This document shows, piece by piece, positions 28,079 to 40,100 of a DNA stretch of 64,000 nt. This DNA comes from Tomocerus qinae. Taxonomy: Eukaryota; Arthropoda; Collembola; Entomobryomorpha; Tomoceridae. How positions within the stretch are numbered: position 1 is the stretch's first letter; every line of letters starts with the position of its first letter. A program made the position numbers and the translations under genes. The stretch lies in assembly GCA_020055645.1 (NCBI GenBank), contig CM034547.1, forward strand, positions 59,088,909 to 59,152,908. Reading direction: 5' to 3'. The notes below the pieces were generated by a model. The model was not told the DNA's origin. It saw only the letters and a program-made list of their open reading frames with translations, and did not search any database.

Positions 28079-31000
28079 GGTCAGGTTTCATGTACTACGA
28101 TGAAAATAAAATTCGTTCCAAGTCCGAACAAATATCCGCACAACTTGGAACTCACATTTCGCGTCAAAATCTGTTGAATTTATAATACAGAAACTAGTAA
28201 GTTCTTTTCACGTAAAATACTTAAAACTAAAGTTATCTATTTCACGATTATGCAACATACTTAAGAGTTAATATTGCGTACTATACGATACTGGAAAGTG
28301 AAATGATGATAATGGCAAATTAGTCAACAATTCGAAAACATTTTTTGTTACAAGATACTTAAAACTTTGATAGGAAGTTTGCAACGTACCATCCATAAAA
28401 TATCTTGTATTCACACAACAATTTACAATTCTTTCTGAGAAATACCTTTTTAACAAACTATTTTGAAACATTTATTTTACTTTCGCAGTTCTTGTATTAA
28501 TATTATATCAGTATTAAATTAAAATGTCAGCACAGGACGTTGGGAAATCCAACCACCTACGCCTACAACTATGTATTGTCATACGAATATTTACTCTAAT
28601 AACTATAATGACTATTTAAGCAACCCAATTTTACTACATTACCTAGTATTTTCAATAATTTATTATTTGTGACCACTTCTTGTGGTCAATAATTTGCCGA
28701 TAAAACTGAGATTATATAAATGATGATCAAATGAATTTATACATTGCGAACAAGTTTACAATAAAACTTTCACGCTAAAAATTTATGAATTGTTTGCTAC
28801 TTAATTACATTTTAAGAAAAGTAAACTGAAGTAATTCAATTAAACATTTTAAAAAACGCTGCAACAGAACAGAAACTTAATCTCTTGAATTAGTTATCCA
28901 TATCGAGGAATTATTCATTTTCAAGTATTAATTGAATTAAAAAATTGGTTTCCATTAATCTAAACATGATTATAAGCAATCCAAAATAACTAAATAATAA
29001 CAAAAACGAATACACTTATTTTTAAAATCAATTATTGAATAGTGTCCTTAATGTGATTCGAACGTAATAAGGTGATCTCCATAGCCAATTTGTGGGAGGG
29101 ACTGTCAAAGGTACTTTCGAATCACATTGAGTGTCCTGATGTTACATTAGGTCAAAATCTTGAAGTTATTTGAATAATAGATAACTATATTATAGTTATC
29201 ACTCGAGAATATTAACAGAGCAAAACTTGCCATTTAAAAGATAAAAATACGTGAACAAATTGTTTCTTACACTAGGGAAGGGGAAGAGGTGGTTTAGTAT
29301 TTCATTTTTTACACCAAATACTAATATTTTTTAGATCTTTCAGTACTTTCTTATCTTAATTTGCTAAAAAAATAAATAAACTAGCTTGTACATAACTATA
29401 TACAAATAATAAAATTTTATACTGTTTACAGTTTACTTGCTAATTATAATAATTCCCGTATTTCTGCTACTACTATTAAAAAATTAACCTAGCGAACAGG
29501 CAGGATTACAGATCGCTATTTGTAAAAGATACGACACTAGTCCGTTAAACCATAATAAACATCGGTTAATGTGTGAAACAAATTCAAAATTAATGAATAT
29601 TAACTAAATAGATATAATTACATATACATTGAATTTCAACAATTATCAGACTTTTAAAGTAAAGATTTAATCCAATTGAAGTATGAAAAAGTAAATACCA
29701 TTTGCTCACCGGAGAGTCTTGGTTAAAATGCTATCAGATTTAAACATAGATGATCGGATTAAATTAAATCTTCAATGTCAGAAAAATATTATATTAAATA
29801 CAATTACAGTAGTATATTTAATGTGTGACCTCTTGAGCAGAACTGTCAGAGTCGAAGTCGAGGATGTTGGAGATTCCGTTATATTACCACATATAAGACA
29901 CATTAAATGGAAACTGGATCTTGTTGGTCCCAAGTGGAAATAGCTGAAAAGTAAATAGTACAAATCAAAGATTAAGATGAAATCAATAACAGAAGTAACC
30001 CCAGGCGCGCAGCTTTTCTTCTAATATTTCCGTAAAAGTAATAATCGTTTATGTACATTTTACATTACTACTACTAATTATCTACTACTCTTTCAAAAAT
30101 ATTGATACCGGGTTATGCTCACAATACATTAACGCTATATCTAATCTTTCTTCATTTCTACCGCAAGAATACTAATGAAGTAAACTATCACCTACTTTAA
30201 TTTTTTCCTCTACGAATGACACAAGATTGAAAGTTAGCTAATGATGGTTACCAATGAAGACATAATATAATCTTTTCATTGCATGTTCCGATCTTAATAG
30301 AATATAATCATATCAATTAACTTTTACAGTGAATTTGCTAATCGTATTTAAAAGTTAAGACTTGAACATTCCGTACACTTAGACTAACACCTTCTTTATA
30401 AAATGTTTGTTTTATTATAAACGTATCAACATAAACTGTCTCTAACCCATCTATACATCAATACATTCTATAAACAACACCAGCGCAAGACTGCTAAAAA
30501 TAATACATCTTATATTTTGTATAATATTATATAATAAATACGGCACTGCTAGACTGGCAGTATAGTAAATTTTAATAAATAAATAGCATGAGATTAAACC
30601 TAAATACACTATAATTTACAGTCGAAGACGCATCTGAAACTAAATGGTAATTACTGCATGTGCATACTAGTAAATATGCTCTGATTTATTTATACACATA
30701 GCTATTTAGAGCAATAAACATCTATGTATATAATACAATTTTACTTCATTGAAGCATTCATTTAGTTAGTGCTACACAGCAGTACAAAATTTGGATTATT
30801 TAAAATCAAAAGATCAACAAGGAGAGAACAGACAACAGAATTCACCTTGTTCTGATTTGCTAAATAAAATATACTGAATGTTCTTACTACGAACTACTAA
30901 CAAAATTCAAAATATTACATTAGTTGTACGTGGAGTCTATAGTACAGTTTACTTTCTTTACTAATACTACAATCTTTGGACAATTAAATAATTGCTGTTT

Positions 31001-32946
31001 ATAATACATTGTTTACATAAGAGGACTCTTATCCTATGTTCTACGTCCGTCCGTTCATTGTAAGCCAAGCCAAGGTATTCACAAATTATAAGAACTATAC
31101 ACTTTAGATGATTCTCTCTTCTGGATATCTGGTTACACAAAGTAATTATATCATAAAAATAACCAACTGAATGTATTTTAAGATGGAGAAGGTTTAAAAA
31201 GTATTAAGACCAACGTTTTTGATTGGCTGATTGGCTGTACTGTACTCCCAGTTAAGAAAGTGAAACAAGATATAACTATAAATTTTAACAATAAAAATGG
31301 GTTCTAGACACAACCAATCAACTCTGCAGATACATTGAACATTTTTTAAGTGTGAATGGAAACTAATGTTTGGGCGAGATTGAGTTGTCCTGAAACGAAG
31401 GTAAATAAATGAGGTCACCGGGATAGTGTTTGAATTGATTAAAATTAAAGTGACTGATAGAGTGTGAAAAAAATTGTAACGACAATTTAAATGTAATATA
31501 ATGTAAGAGTGAATACTTACCAATTTTCTATTTATTTGGTAACAAAGTTGAGGTACTTGGCCATTAGATATAATGATTAGATGTTAAGTTTGGTTAGGAC
31601 ATTTATTTAAGGAATTCGGGTGAGCTAGAAAAGAAGAACGAAGGAAAATCCAAAAAAGCGATGTTTCCAATAAAACTGCCTGCACAGGAGTTTGTATTTC
31701 GCCTACATACAACATAGGTATGCATGCAGTAAAGTAATAACTTGTATTAAGGTCGCTACATTCGGCTAGATGTGTGTATATAGATGTTGATGTTTATAAA
31801 GTTATATAAGAGGATAGATAGTGAGTTTGAGTGCTTATGTGTGTGTGAGTGTAGTAGTAGAGTGTAAAGGTTTTGTTGACGATAAGAGAGATGAGACGGT
31901 GGATGGCCGGGATATCAAAGAATTTCACATCTCACAGCCCAGTCCGTCCGAAGAGCCCAAGATGGACGAAACAAAACGAAAAGTAGGAACGAAATGTTGA
32001 ATGGAATCACGAAAAGCAAAGCGAACCTTTTCAGCTGCAGAACTCCCACTTGATGAGCTCACGAGTTCTCCATTGCATTGGATTCCCCTCTCTTATGCAT
32101 TGCACACCCATATCCTAAACGATTTTCCCCATTTAACAGACACTTTTAACACTCTTTGGCCCTCTACCTTAGGATATCAAACACACTTTATACACTTCCA
32201 CTTTCAGTCTCCTTCGCACACAAACTCTTATTTTAGCTGTCCTTGTTTCCCCACTCACACTTACTCTTTTTGGCACCGAATTACAAAATCACTTCGAATA
32301 TTGTTGTTGTATATCTTTACCTCTCTTCCTCTCACTCAGCTTGTCATCATTATCTCTCATGTGTGGTGATGCTACATCTTTTGTGCTAAAATCTGCTTAT
32401 CTTCTTCTGGATTCTGGGGACACGAGGATGAGGATAGCCAATTACAGAGCAAACAAAACCATACCGATCAACAGACTCACGGGTAAACTACAGACTCACT
32501 AGATAGAGACTACTCACCGGTAACGCTTTACAGTTTACATTTTTTATCCAGTTTGTTCATTATACATCATTAATGTATTATTAGGATATATGAATATTGT
32601 CATTTATAGAGGCTTTGTTCGTTTATACAGTTCGTTCATTGATTTAGTGGCCCTTAATTGTCAGTGACAATCAATAACTACACTACTTACACCGGTTGTC
32701 AATCAAGAAGGAAAGGCTTTGCGTCATTCGTTCATTTCGGTATACATTTCTTGCTGTTATGTAATCATAATTCATATTGGCAGTTCATACCGGTTGTGAA
32801 ACATTTTATAAAGTTATTTTTATCATTTTCTTTCAAAAAGATATTGGTTATAACTTATATACATATATGATAATGACTTACAGAGATTCCTGATCTTGAC
32901 TTCCGATTTTCAAACACACTAGGTCAACAATTTTATATTGATACTG
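28079..32946. promoter_or_regulatory. intergenic region between divergent transcription units
   Basis: A minus-strand unit begins at 28078 and a plus-strand gene at 32947, so promoters in both directions should lie here. A strong minus-strand donor context (TTG then GTAAGTATTC near 31517) could end a noncoding leader exon of the leftward gene; the only ATG just before it opens ten codons and stops. Around 31.9-32.4 kb the sequence is less AT-rich and gives overlapping frames without domain content. A small hAT-like element sits at 29049-29129. Confidence 0.35.
29041..29137. mobile_element. 81-bp hAT-like miniature element with 8-bp target duplication
   Basis: The direct repeat AGTGTCCT occurs at 29041-29048 and 29130-29137. 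Between the copies lies an 81-bp unit (29049-29129) with 14-bp imperfect inverted ends, TAATGTGATTCGAA on the left and TTCGAATCACATTG on the right. An 8-bp duplication and ends beginning YAATG are typical of hAT superfamily miniature elements. It has no coding capacity. Confidence 0.6.
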
Positions 32947-35900
32947 ATGTTAAGACAGTTTTTAAGGCCCAAAAGCATAAAAATATTGTCGGAACATATA
33001 CATTGGAATTGGATTTTAAAGCAGAGAATTCACAATAAATCTATCGCACTTAGTAGGTACAGCAATTTTGTGCAAAGTGGTTTCAGAAATATCAGTTTTG
33101 TTGGTGCATGTTGCTATCTTGAAGCAAAAACGGTCACAATGTCGGGAGTTGAAGTAGCAAAAGGTGAGAAGATATTTTATTTGCTAGTATTTATTTTCAA
33201 ATTACCAAATTACTTATTACGATCCTAGATTAGAGGCATTTTGATATTCCCTTTACCTCCAGACTTTCACTATCCTTTCTTCCCCGGCTAATTAAAATTC
33301 TGGTGAAAGTTTTATATGGGTTTAGTGTAGGAAAGTGAAAGTACTCTCAGCTGCCTTTTAAATCGTACTTTCTTTTTATATACACTTTATTCTTTTCTTA
33401 ACTTAAATATATGTTGAGCAATATTGGCAAGTGTAATGTACATAATACTACAATAAAGTTATTGTTTTTACATAGAGTCTTATTTAGCTATGAATACCGA
33501 GGAAAAGCGATCTCATTACAAGTGTGGGACTAAGTACGTGACTCTTGACTCTCTAAAAACTTGGGATGCCTTCAAAAGTGAAGAGAAGCTGCCCACCGAT
33601 ACAGATCGTATGTTTATAAAGGATTTTTTTATTTGACTTTGTGTGTCCCGTATTAATATACATTGCTGCGTATGCTTTTGTTATCAGATATCTAATTATG
33701 TATTACCAGTCGCTCACTGTTAATGACTTTTATTAAAAGTAGGTGAATCCCATCATTAACAGTTGCAAATTAAAAACAAAAGCTCTATCGCCTTTTACAG
33801 GTTAGAATTTTAGGAATTTGCAACTGCTTTTTTTGGAATAAATTTTACGTTCCAAGTGCCGAAGTTCTGGTAATCCTGTACTAAAATTAGTAGGATAGGA
33901 AATTGTTGAAAAGGATTGGTACTTGTAGTGTTGTAGTATATCCCTCTCTATACGGCTTTTATTGCCATTAACCTTACATTTAAAGGCTTCCAAAATTGAC
34001 ACACTAATTAATAACTGTAATAAATGACTCATACATTAGAGAATAACATAAAACCATAAAACTTGTTTAATATGCCACAATTTACAGGATACATATAAAG
34101 CAATGCTTCATTTAACTTTGTCTCTGGAAATGAGATTTTTATGAGATGGAAAGGCAATTTTTAAATGGATTTTAGATAAAAAAGGAAAATCTTTTCACGG
34201 CTGTGTTGTTGTTGCTGTAAGCAAAAGAAAACGTTTATCCACCATTGTTATATAACTCCTAGGGTAAATAATATTTTTGGCTAGGTAAAATTAAATAGAC
34301 ATTTTAATTTTTGCAAGATTGTATTTTTTAGTTGTACTGCATTTAATTTGGTGTAGATGAATTCAAGATCCTCGTAAAATTCCTATGCGCAATGTAAAAC
34401 TTGAAAAAAGATGATGACTACAAAGAAGTATACTTATTTAGCTGTAACCGATAATGTCCGATATTAATTTTAAACATACAGGGTGGCCCAGAATGATGTA
34501 TACACGAACTTTGACCTTTAATAACTGACGATCGGTTTGGTGTATTACAATGATATGCATACCATGTGAAAGAGCATGCGTTTCTTAATGAGATTTCTGA
34601 ATTTGAAGACCCTCCGTTTCCAGATACCGGCGCAATCGCTTCAGCACTAACTAACCTGAATTTTTACAAAATTTCTGACTTATTTTCCATTTTAGTAACG
34701 ATGCATTGGCGTAGTTTCAACAATGTTGTTGGCTTTTCGGCATAAATCTTATCCTCGACGATTCCCCAAAGACTGAAATCACAAGGTGATAAGTCCGGTG
34801 ATCTTGGTGGCCATGAAACCGGTCCTCCCTCACCCATCCATATGCCAAGGAAATGGGTATCAAACCATTCTGTAACATCTGAAAGTCTGAAATGCGCCGG
34901 TGTCCCATCTTGCTAAATGACTAACGATTGTGATTTGGAATAACTTGATTAGGCTGGCCATATTAAGTCATTTAGCATTGCTAATTAGCGCAACCGGCGT
35001 ATTTCAGATTTTCAGTTGTTACAGAATGGTTTGATACCCATTTCCTTGGCATACGGATGGGTGAGGGAGAACCGGTTTCATGGCCACCAAGATCACCGGA
35101 CTTATCACCTTGTGATTTCAGTCGTTGGGGAATTGTCGAGGATAAGATTTATGCCGAAAAGCCCACCACATTATTGAAACTACGCCCATGCATCGTTACA
35201 AAAATGGAAAATAAGTCAGAAATTTTGTAAAAATTCAGATCGGTTAGTGCTGAAGCGATTACGCCGGTACCTGGAAACAGAGGGTCTTCAAATTCAGAAT
35301 TCTCATTAAGAAACGCATGCTCTTTCACATGGTGTGTATATCATTGTAATACACCTAACCGACCGTCAGTTATTAAAGGTCAAAGTTCGTGTATACATCA
35401 TTCTGGGCCACCCTGTACATAGTAAGACAACTGTGTTATTATTTCAAAAGCATTTATCCTTTTTAGAGGGAAATGAGGTTCAAGCGAAATCGGAGCTGAA
35501 TAAAAAGGTTGCCTTTTGGCGAGGGGATATAACCACTTTAGAAATTGATGCCATTGTAAATGCTGCCAATAAATCTTTACTAGGAGGGGGAGGAGGTACC
35601 AATATTCTGCATTTTATTCTGTGTTAGTATTTCATTATTTAGGTCTTGAAAATAAAATTAATGTTTATAATATTGTCATCTACAGTTGATGGAGCTATAC
35701 ATTCCGCTGCAGGGAAAGAACTTTTGGCAGAGTGCAAGACTTTAAACGGATGTGAAACCGGCGAAGCAAAAATTGCAGGCGGTTATAAACTTCCAGCGAA
35801 AAGTAAAAGAACGTACATTTTGACCTATTCATTATCTATTTGACAATTTTTGACTGATATCGTTACAATTTAATTAGATGTGATTTTGACTGTCGGTCCT

Positions 35901-36538
35901 AGAGGAGAAAACCCTGCTTTACTGGAGAAGTGTTATAAAAATTCACTCAACCTATTAGTGGACAATGGTTTAAGGAGCATTGTAAGACATTACTGTTTTG
36001 CAGTTTTATTATATCTAATAGTAATCTGCAGAAAAATGTGTATGAATAACTTTAAAATGCCTTTTTATTTTTAGGCATTTCCCTGCATTTCTACTGGAAT
36101 TTATGGTAATTTATGTTAATGGAATCATGTATATTTTAGTGCGTGTTACATATTGACTAAATAACTTGTTTAAACTAGCTTTCTATTTTTATTATATGTT
36201 GATTGATTTTGTTTATTGTTACGTTAGGCTACCCTAATGAAAGTGCAGCCCACGTCGCTCTCAGTACTGTTCGGAAATTCTTGGAAAAAGAAGCAAATCG
36301 CGATAAGGTTTGTTGTTGAATATTTGTTACTTTTTACGTATCATAAATCACAGTTATGTTAAATCTTATGTATCACGATCATGTACATTGTACAGTGTAC
36401 ATTTAATAGTCCATTGTTTATAACCTGCTCAAATTAATATTGTTTCTTTAGGTGGACCTTGTTGTATTTTGTCTATTTTTGCCCGAGGATGTTGAGATAT
36501 ACAAAAAACTACTCCAGAAATACTTCCCTATTGCCTAG
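32947..36538 (+). CDS. MACROD1: MACROD-type macrodomain ADP-ribosyl hydrolase (O-acetyl-ADP-ribose deacetylase)
   Basis: Eight exons: 32947-33163, 33476-33607, 35467-35595, 35686-35802, 35878-35981, 36075-36105, 36228-36307, 36452-36538, 298 residues from the first ATG. All junctions are GT-AG and the frame is continuous. The macrodomain occupies about residues 128-298. It shows the MacroD hallmark [18 protein letters not shown] (148-165), with the conserved Asn and catalytic Asp161, and the second ribose/phosphate loop STGIYGYP (239-246). The family removes ADP-ribose from acidic residues and deacetylates O-acetyl-ADP-ribose. The first 64 residues are rich in Arg, Lys and Ser, with almost no acidic residues, as in a mitochondrial transit peptide; human MACROD1 is mitochondrial. 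A second in-frame ATG at 33139 would give a 234-residue form without the leader. MACROD2 orthology cannot be excluded. A transposon sits in intron 2. Confidence 0.93.
34479..34925 (-). pseudogene. left arm: truncated mariner transposase C-terminus
   Basis: This minus-strand remnant contains the [14 protein letters not shown] segment and the following D-F-S-L-W-G block, plus the 3' untranslated end and terminal repeat. The upstream half of the transposase is absent because the element folds back on itself near 34947. Confidence 0.75.
34970..35415 (+). pseudogene. right arm: truncated mariner transposase C-terminus
   Basis: This is the inverted partner of 34479-34925. It carries substitutions and at least one frame-disrupting change relative to the left arm (for example GGTTTCATGG where the left arm reads GGTCCTCC... 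in its own sense context), so it is not translatable over its full length. Confidence 0.7.
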
Positions 36539-37150
36539 CACTAATCTAGTTTGTAATCCATTTATTACATGAAATAAGCATGCATTGAGCGTACCTATTT
36601 GTCTATTATTATTGCTTACAGGGGTAACAAAATATAGAACAGAACAGTTGTTCCAAACTATATAGTAAATTCATTTGGTTACGAAAAGGGATAATCATCA
36701 CCTGTACCAATATGTATAGATATATTATATAATTTTATGTGTACCTGTATTCACAAAAATTGTAACAATGAAAAGATTTTGTCATTAACCCAAATCTACT
36801 ATTAGTATTGAGCAATAAACCGAATGTTACTTCTAAAGAGATGTGGTTGTAAGAATGCATGAGTCATTTATTGATCCGAATCCCGGAACTGGTCTAGGTT
36901 TCGTGTTGAGAGTTAAGCTCATTCTGGCTGCTCGCCTCTGTATATATTATATGCGCGCGTTGAAGGAGTGCATCTGCCCAAGTTTCCCTAAAATGGCACA
37001 TATATTCTTTCTGTGGATAGAATAAGAGTAGTGCAGTATGAGTTTCTTGAATGTCTATTCAGTAATTTATTGTTTGTAGTGTGCGTGTGAAACAGATTTT
37101 GAAAAAGTCCAAATTGAGATTCGACAAAATCACTTCAAATATTTTATGCC
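36539..37150 (+). other. short intergenic spacer with MACROD polyadenylation signal
   Basis: An AATAAA at 36814-36819 lies about 276 bp after the MACROD stop and is a plausible 3' end signal. The remainder must contain the promoter and 5' leader of the LAMP gene that starts at 37151. Confidence 0.5.
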
Positions 37151-40100
37151 ATGTTGTCCTTTACATTATTGTGGATCGCCATGTTCAATGGAATAATCGT
37201 TTCCACCCAAGCACAAGTACGTTTAGATATTTACTGAATTTGTAATATTATTAGTGTATTTGTAACTGTCCTTAGTATAAAATCTTTAGTGGGTACAAAC
37301 TAACTGGTATTTATCAGTTCGTATACTATTATCATTCATTGCTGAACTGCCTTTACCATTTAGTAAGATTGATTTAGATGTACCTACGTATATTTAGTAT
37401 ACATTGATTCCAAATGCTCAACAGTTCATTCATTATCATAGGTTATTCAATTGTTTCATTCTCAGGTTATTGATACTCTACTACTTACAAAAGAAGTAAA
37501 CGCAAGAACATACTAAAGTAACAAGTTAAGCGTCAAATGAATCAAACCCCTTGTTAAGAAACAGAACAGCTTCGTATTGGCATTTACTAGTGTAAAATGC
37601 ATGTGTATATAATGCATCCTTGTCTAATATAGTCGTATTTGGGTTTGCTTAAATTGGTAATCATCGTAGATCCAGTATTGATGTGAATAAATTTTATTAT
37701 ACTTGGTTGAAGCACAGAATGATAATTCCTCGCTGAGGTGCCACACCTATAGATATGCCTTTATGCATAGGGAAGTTTTGAATGCACAAGTTGTACAAAA
37801 GTACCTATTTCAAAGTTGGTTGCAGTATGAATGGCAAAAATACGTGGTCTCTCATCAATAATACATAAATGTTCTTGCAATTGACATTTATAAGTGCTTT
37901 AGGTACAGTTTGGTAATACCACTCAACATTCAACCAAAATATGTTATAGATTTGATGTAGTCAATACTTGCGTATCAATCCTTCTAAGCTAAAACTGTAT
38001 AGTAAATACTGTTATTTTATCCCACATCCGAGAGAGTCCGAGAGAGACAGGTACACCTTCGCTAGCTGTTTGTTAATCTGCAACAGTAGATTTTTCATTC
38101 AGACAAATATCAGTTTTCGATGTAGTTTATGACATTCTGGTGAACATGTGGCAAACTGGCGAAGTCACTAAAACTTTCTTAGAATGTATTAGTGTCTAAA
38201 CTTTAAATTGTTCGAACCTCACTTAGCCATAAATAACCTTCGAAACTAGCAAATTTTTATTTTGCATACACAATATCATTAGTACACTGGCACGCAAAAT
38301 TTTTCTGTGCCTGTACAAGTAAGTTTATACTTAGTAGCATTTAGCCTGTATTGTTGTCCAATTGCCTTCAGTTCAATGTAAATATATCATATCAAATAAG
38401 GAGATAGTATATTACGTTAGTTAAGGGATATTGAAGAACTGATATTCTACGGATGAGATGAGAATGAAATCTTAAGGATGTAAAAATATATTTAAGACCA
38501 ACACATGAAGTAAGTTACATCAGCAAAGAATATAGAACAGAAAGGATTGCATGCAGGTAGAGGATATTCTACTCAAAGCAACAAGGGAATTTTAAATGCA
38601 AGTTTTAAAAGTTCTTGATTGATATGGGCATAATGAGATACCAATTTAGTATAGCTTAGCTTAAGTATCGTTACGTACGTATGAATGTACAAGTACATTG
38701 TTGTGATGTGGATAATGTTGATGTTTTATGTTACAGGATAGCAGCGAAGCGGGTCAAAGATCTGAGGATGAGCCCAGAGGTAAAGGTCGTTAGGCCACGT
38801 AATAATATAATCGTAATTGTGTAGCTGAGTGAGTAGAATTGGAGATGAACATCTCCTGTGAGGGAATCCAACAGGGAGTGACACAGCCTCAGAATAAGAT
38901 TTAAGATGGGTGGGTATTAATTGCTCTCTTCTCTGTTGTGTTTATGCATTCAGGGAGTCCAAGTCCTGATACTCCTACACTCTCTGGTCCAGAGTTCACT
39001 GTTTATGAAAGCACGAGAGATAGGCTGCCTTGTGTAATTGTCATGATGGATGCCACTATCGTTATCGAACCTAAACGAACTGCCAATAAAGTGAGTTCTA
39101 AGACATTCCCTGGCGTTTGGGAATATTATAACTCTAGATTAGTCATCAACGTATTGTTAGTTTACCAAATGTTATTTTTTAAGTGAAATTAAATATTATT
39201 TACAATATTAATCGACAGAAAACAACAGTGACAGTACCGATAAATGCAACTGCAACAGGAAACTGCGGTGCTGGGGAAGATTCTCGAATTATACTCTCCT
39301 GGAAGTCGTTCCGATTCATGTGGCACTTTAAAAAAGTCTGTTTTCACTCTATTTGAATCTAAAACTGTTTTAATTCACTAAAAACACTTAAAATTTTTAA
39401 TCACAGTTTTCAATTAGAAGTAGAACTCATTTGGTATACGCTATGTCGTTAATTGAGTAGTTTATATTGAGGAAGCTTGTATTTGTTCCAACAGTCCAGA
39501 GTAAGTGATGCCTGGTATGTGGATGAGATTGAACTAAGCTACAATACGACGGACAAGGTTTTCAACGAAGATTCTCAAGGTACAAAGCTACATTAAAATA
39601 ACTATTTACTCATGTAGTAAAATACAAGCTTATTTAGTGGATGTCTATGTCTGTATATGCAAAGCGTTTAAAATGGATTATCCATTTTCCCCTGACATTA
39701 TGCAACTGTTGGCATTTGGCACTGGGAATGACTTGGGCGGGCAAACTTTAAGATAGTTCACTTCTGACTTATTTGAGCCTCCTAGTTGATTTCATGTGGT
39801 TTCAACAGGATTAAATGAGACCGACCGATAAGAAGCTAGATCTTATATCATCATCGTATCATATTCGTATCTCATGTCATCAGGAGTATAAACTGTATTG
39901 CAAATGGTGTCGAATTGGGCAGGGATCGACAAATATATAGTGTACTTACTTCGTGTAATATATGTACATAGCTCATCATATACTCACATCAAATGAAAAG
40001 TAAACCTGTTCACCCACCTGTGAAATGCTCTGTAATAATGTTTTATGTAATCAGTTCTATTATCTCTGCTCAACCTCGGGTATTTATATATACATATACG

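Larger units (their letters stand above)
34479..35415. mobile_element. palindromic Tc1/mariner-type derivative in MACROD intron 2
   Basis: The element begins CAGGGTGGCCCAGAATGATG and ends with its reverse complement, flanked by TA on both sides, the duplication made by Tc1/mariner transposons. The two arms, about 34479-34925 and 34970-35415, are each the 3' part of the same transposase gene facing outwards: minus strand on the left, plus strand on the right. Each arm encodes the C-terminal catalytic region. The left arm reads QDGTPAHF, then [17 protein letters not shown], motifs around the second and third acidic residues of the DDE triad. The N-terminal DNA-binding part and the first catalytic Asp are missing from both arms, so it is non-autonomous. 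The arms differ at many sites and the right-arm frame is altered, so the element is not recent. Confidence 0.88.

Noticed and set aside
29719..29943. Plus-strand 74-codon frame with a segment faintly like a COMM domain (LPHIRHIKWKLD)
   Set aside because: The similarity covers only about a dozen residues, the frame stops without the rest of the domain, and no adjoining exon was found.
32001..32369. Plus-strand 122-codon frame starting MESRKAKRTF
   Set aside because: Low-complexity pyrimidine-rich sequence gives a Ser/Leu/His/Pro-rich translation with no domain; it lies in the presumed divergent promoter region and has no supporting splice structure.
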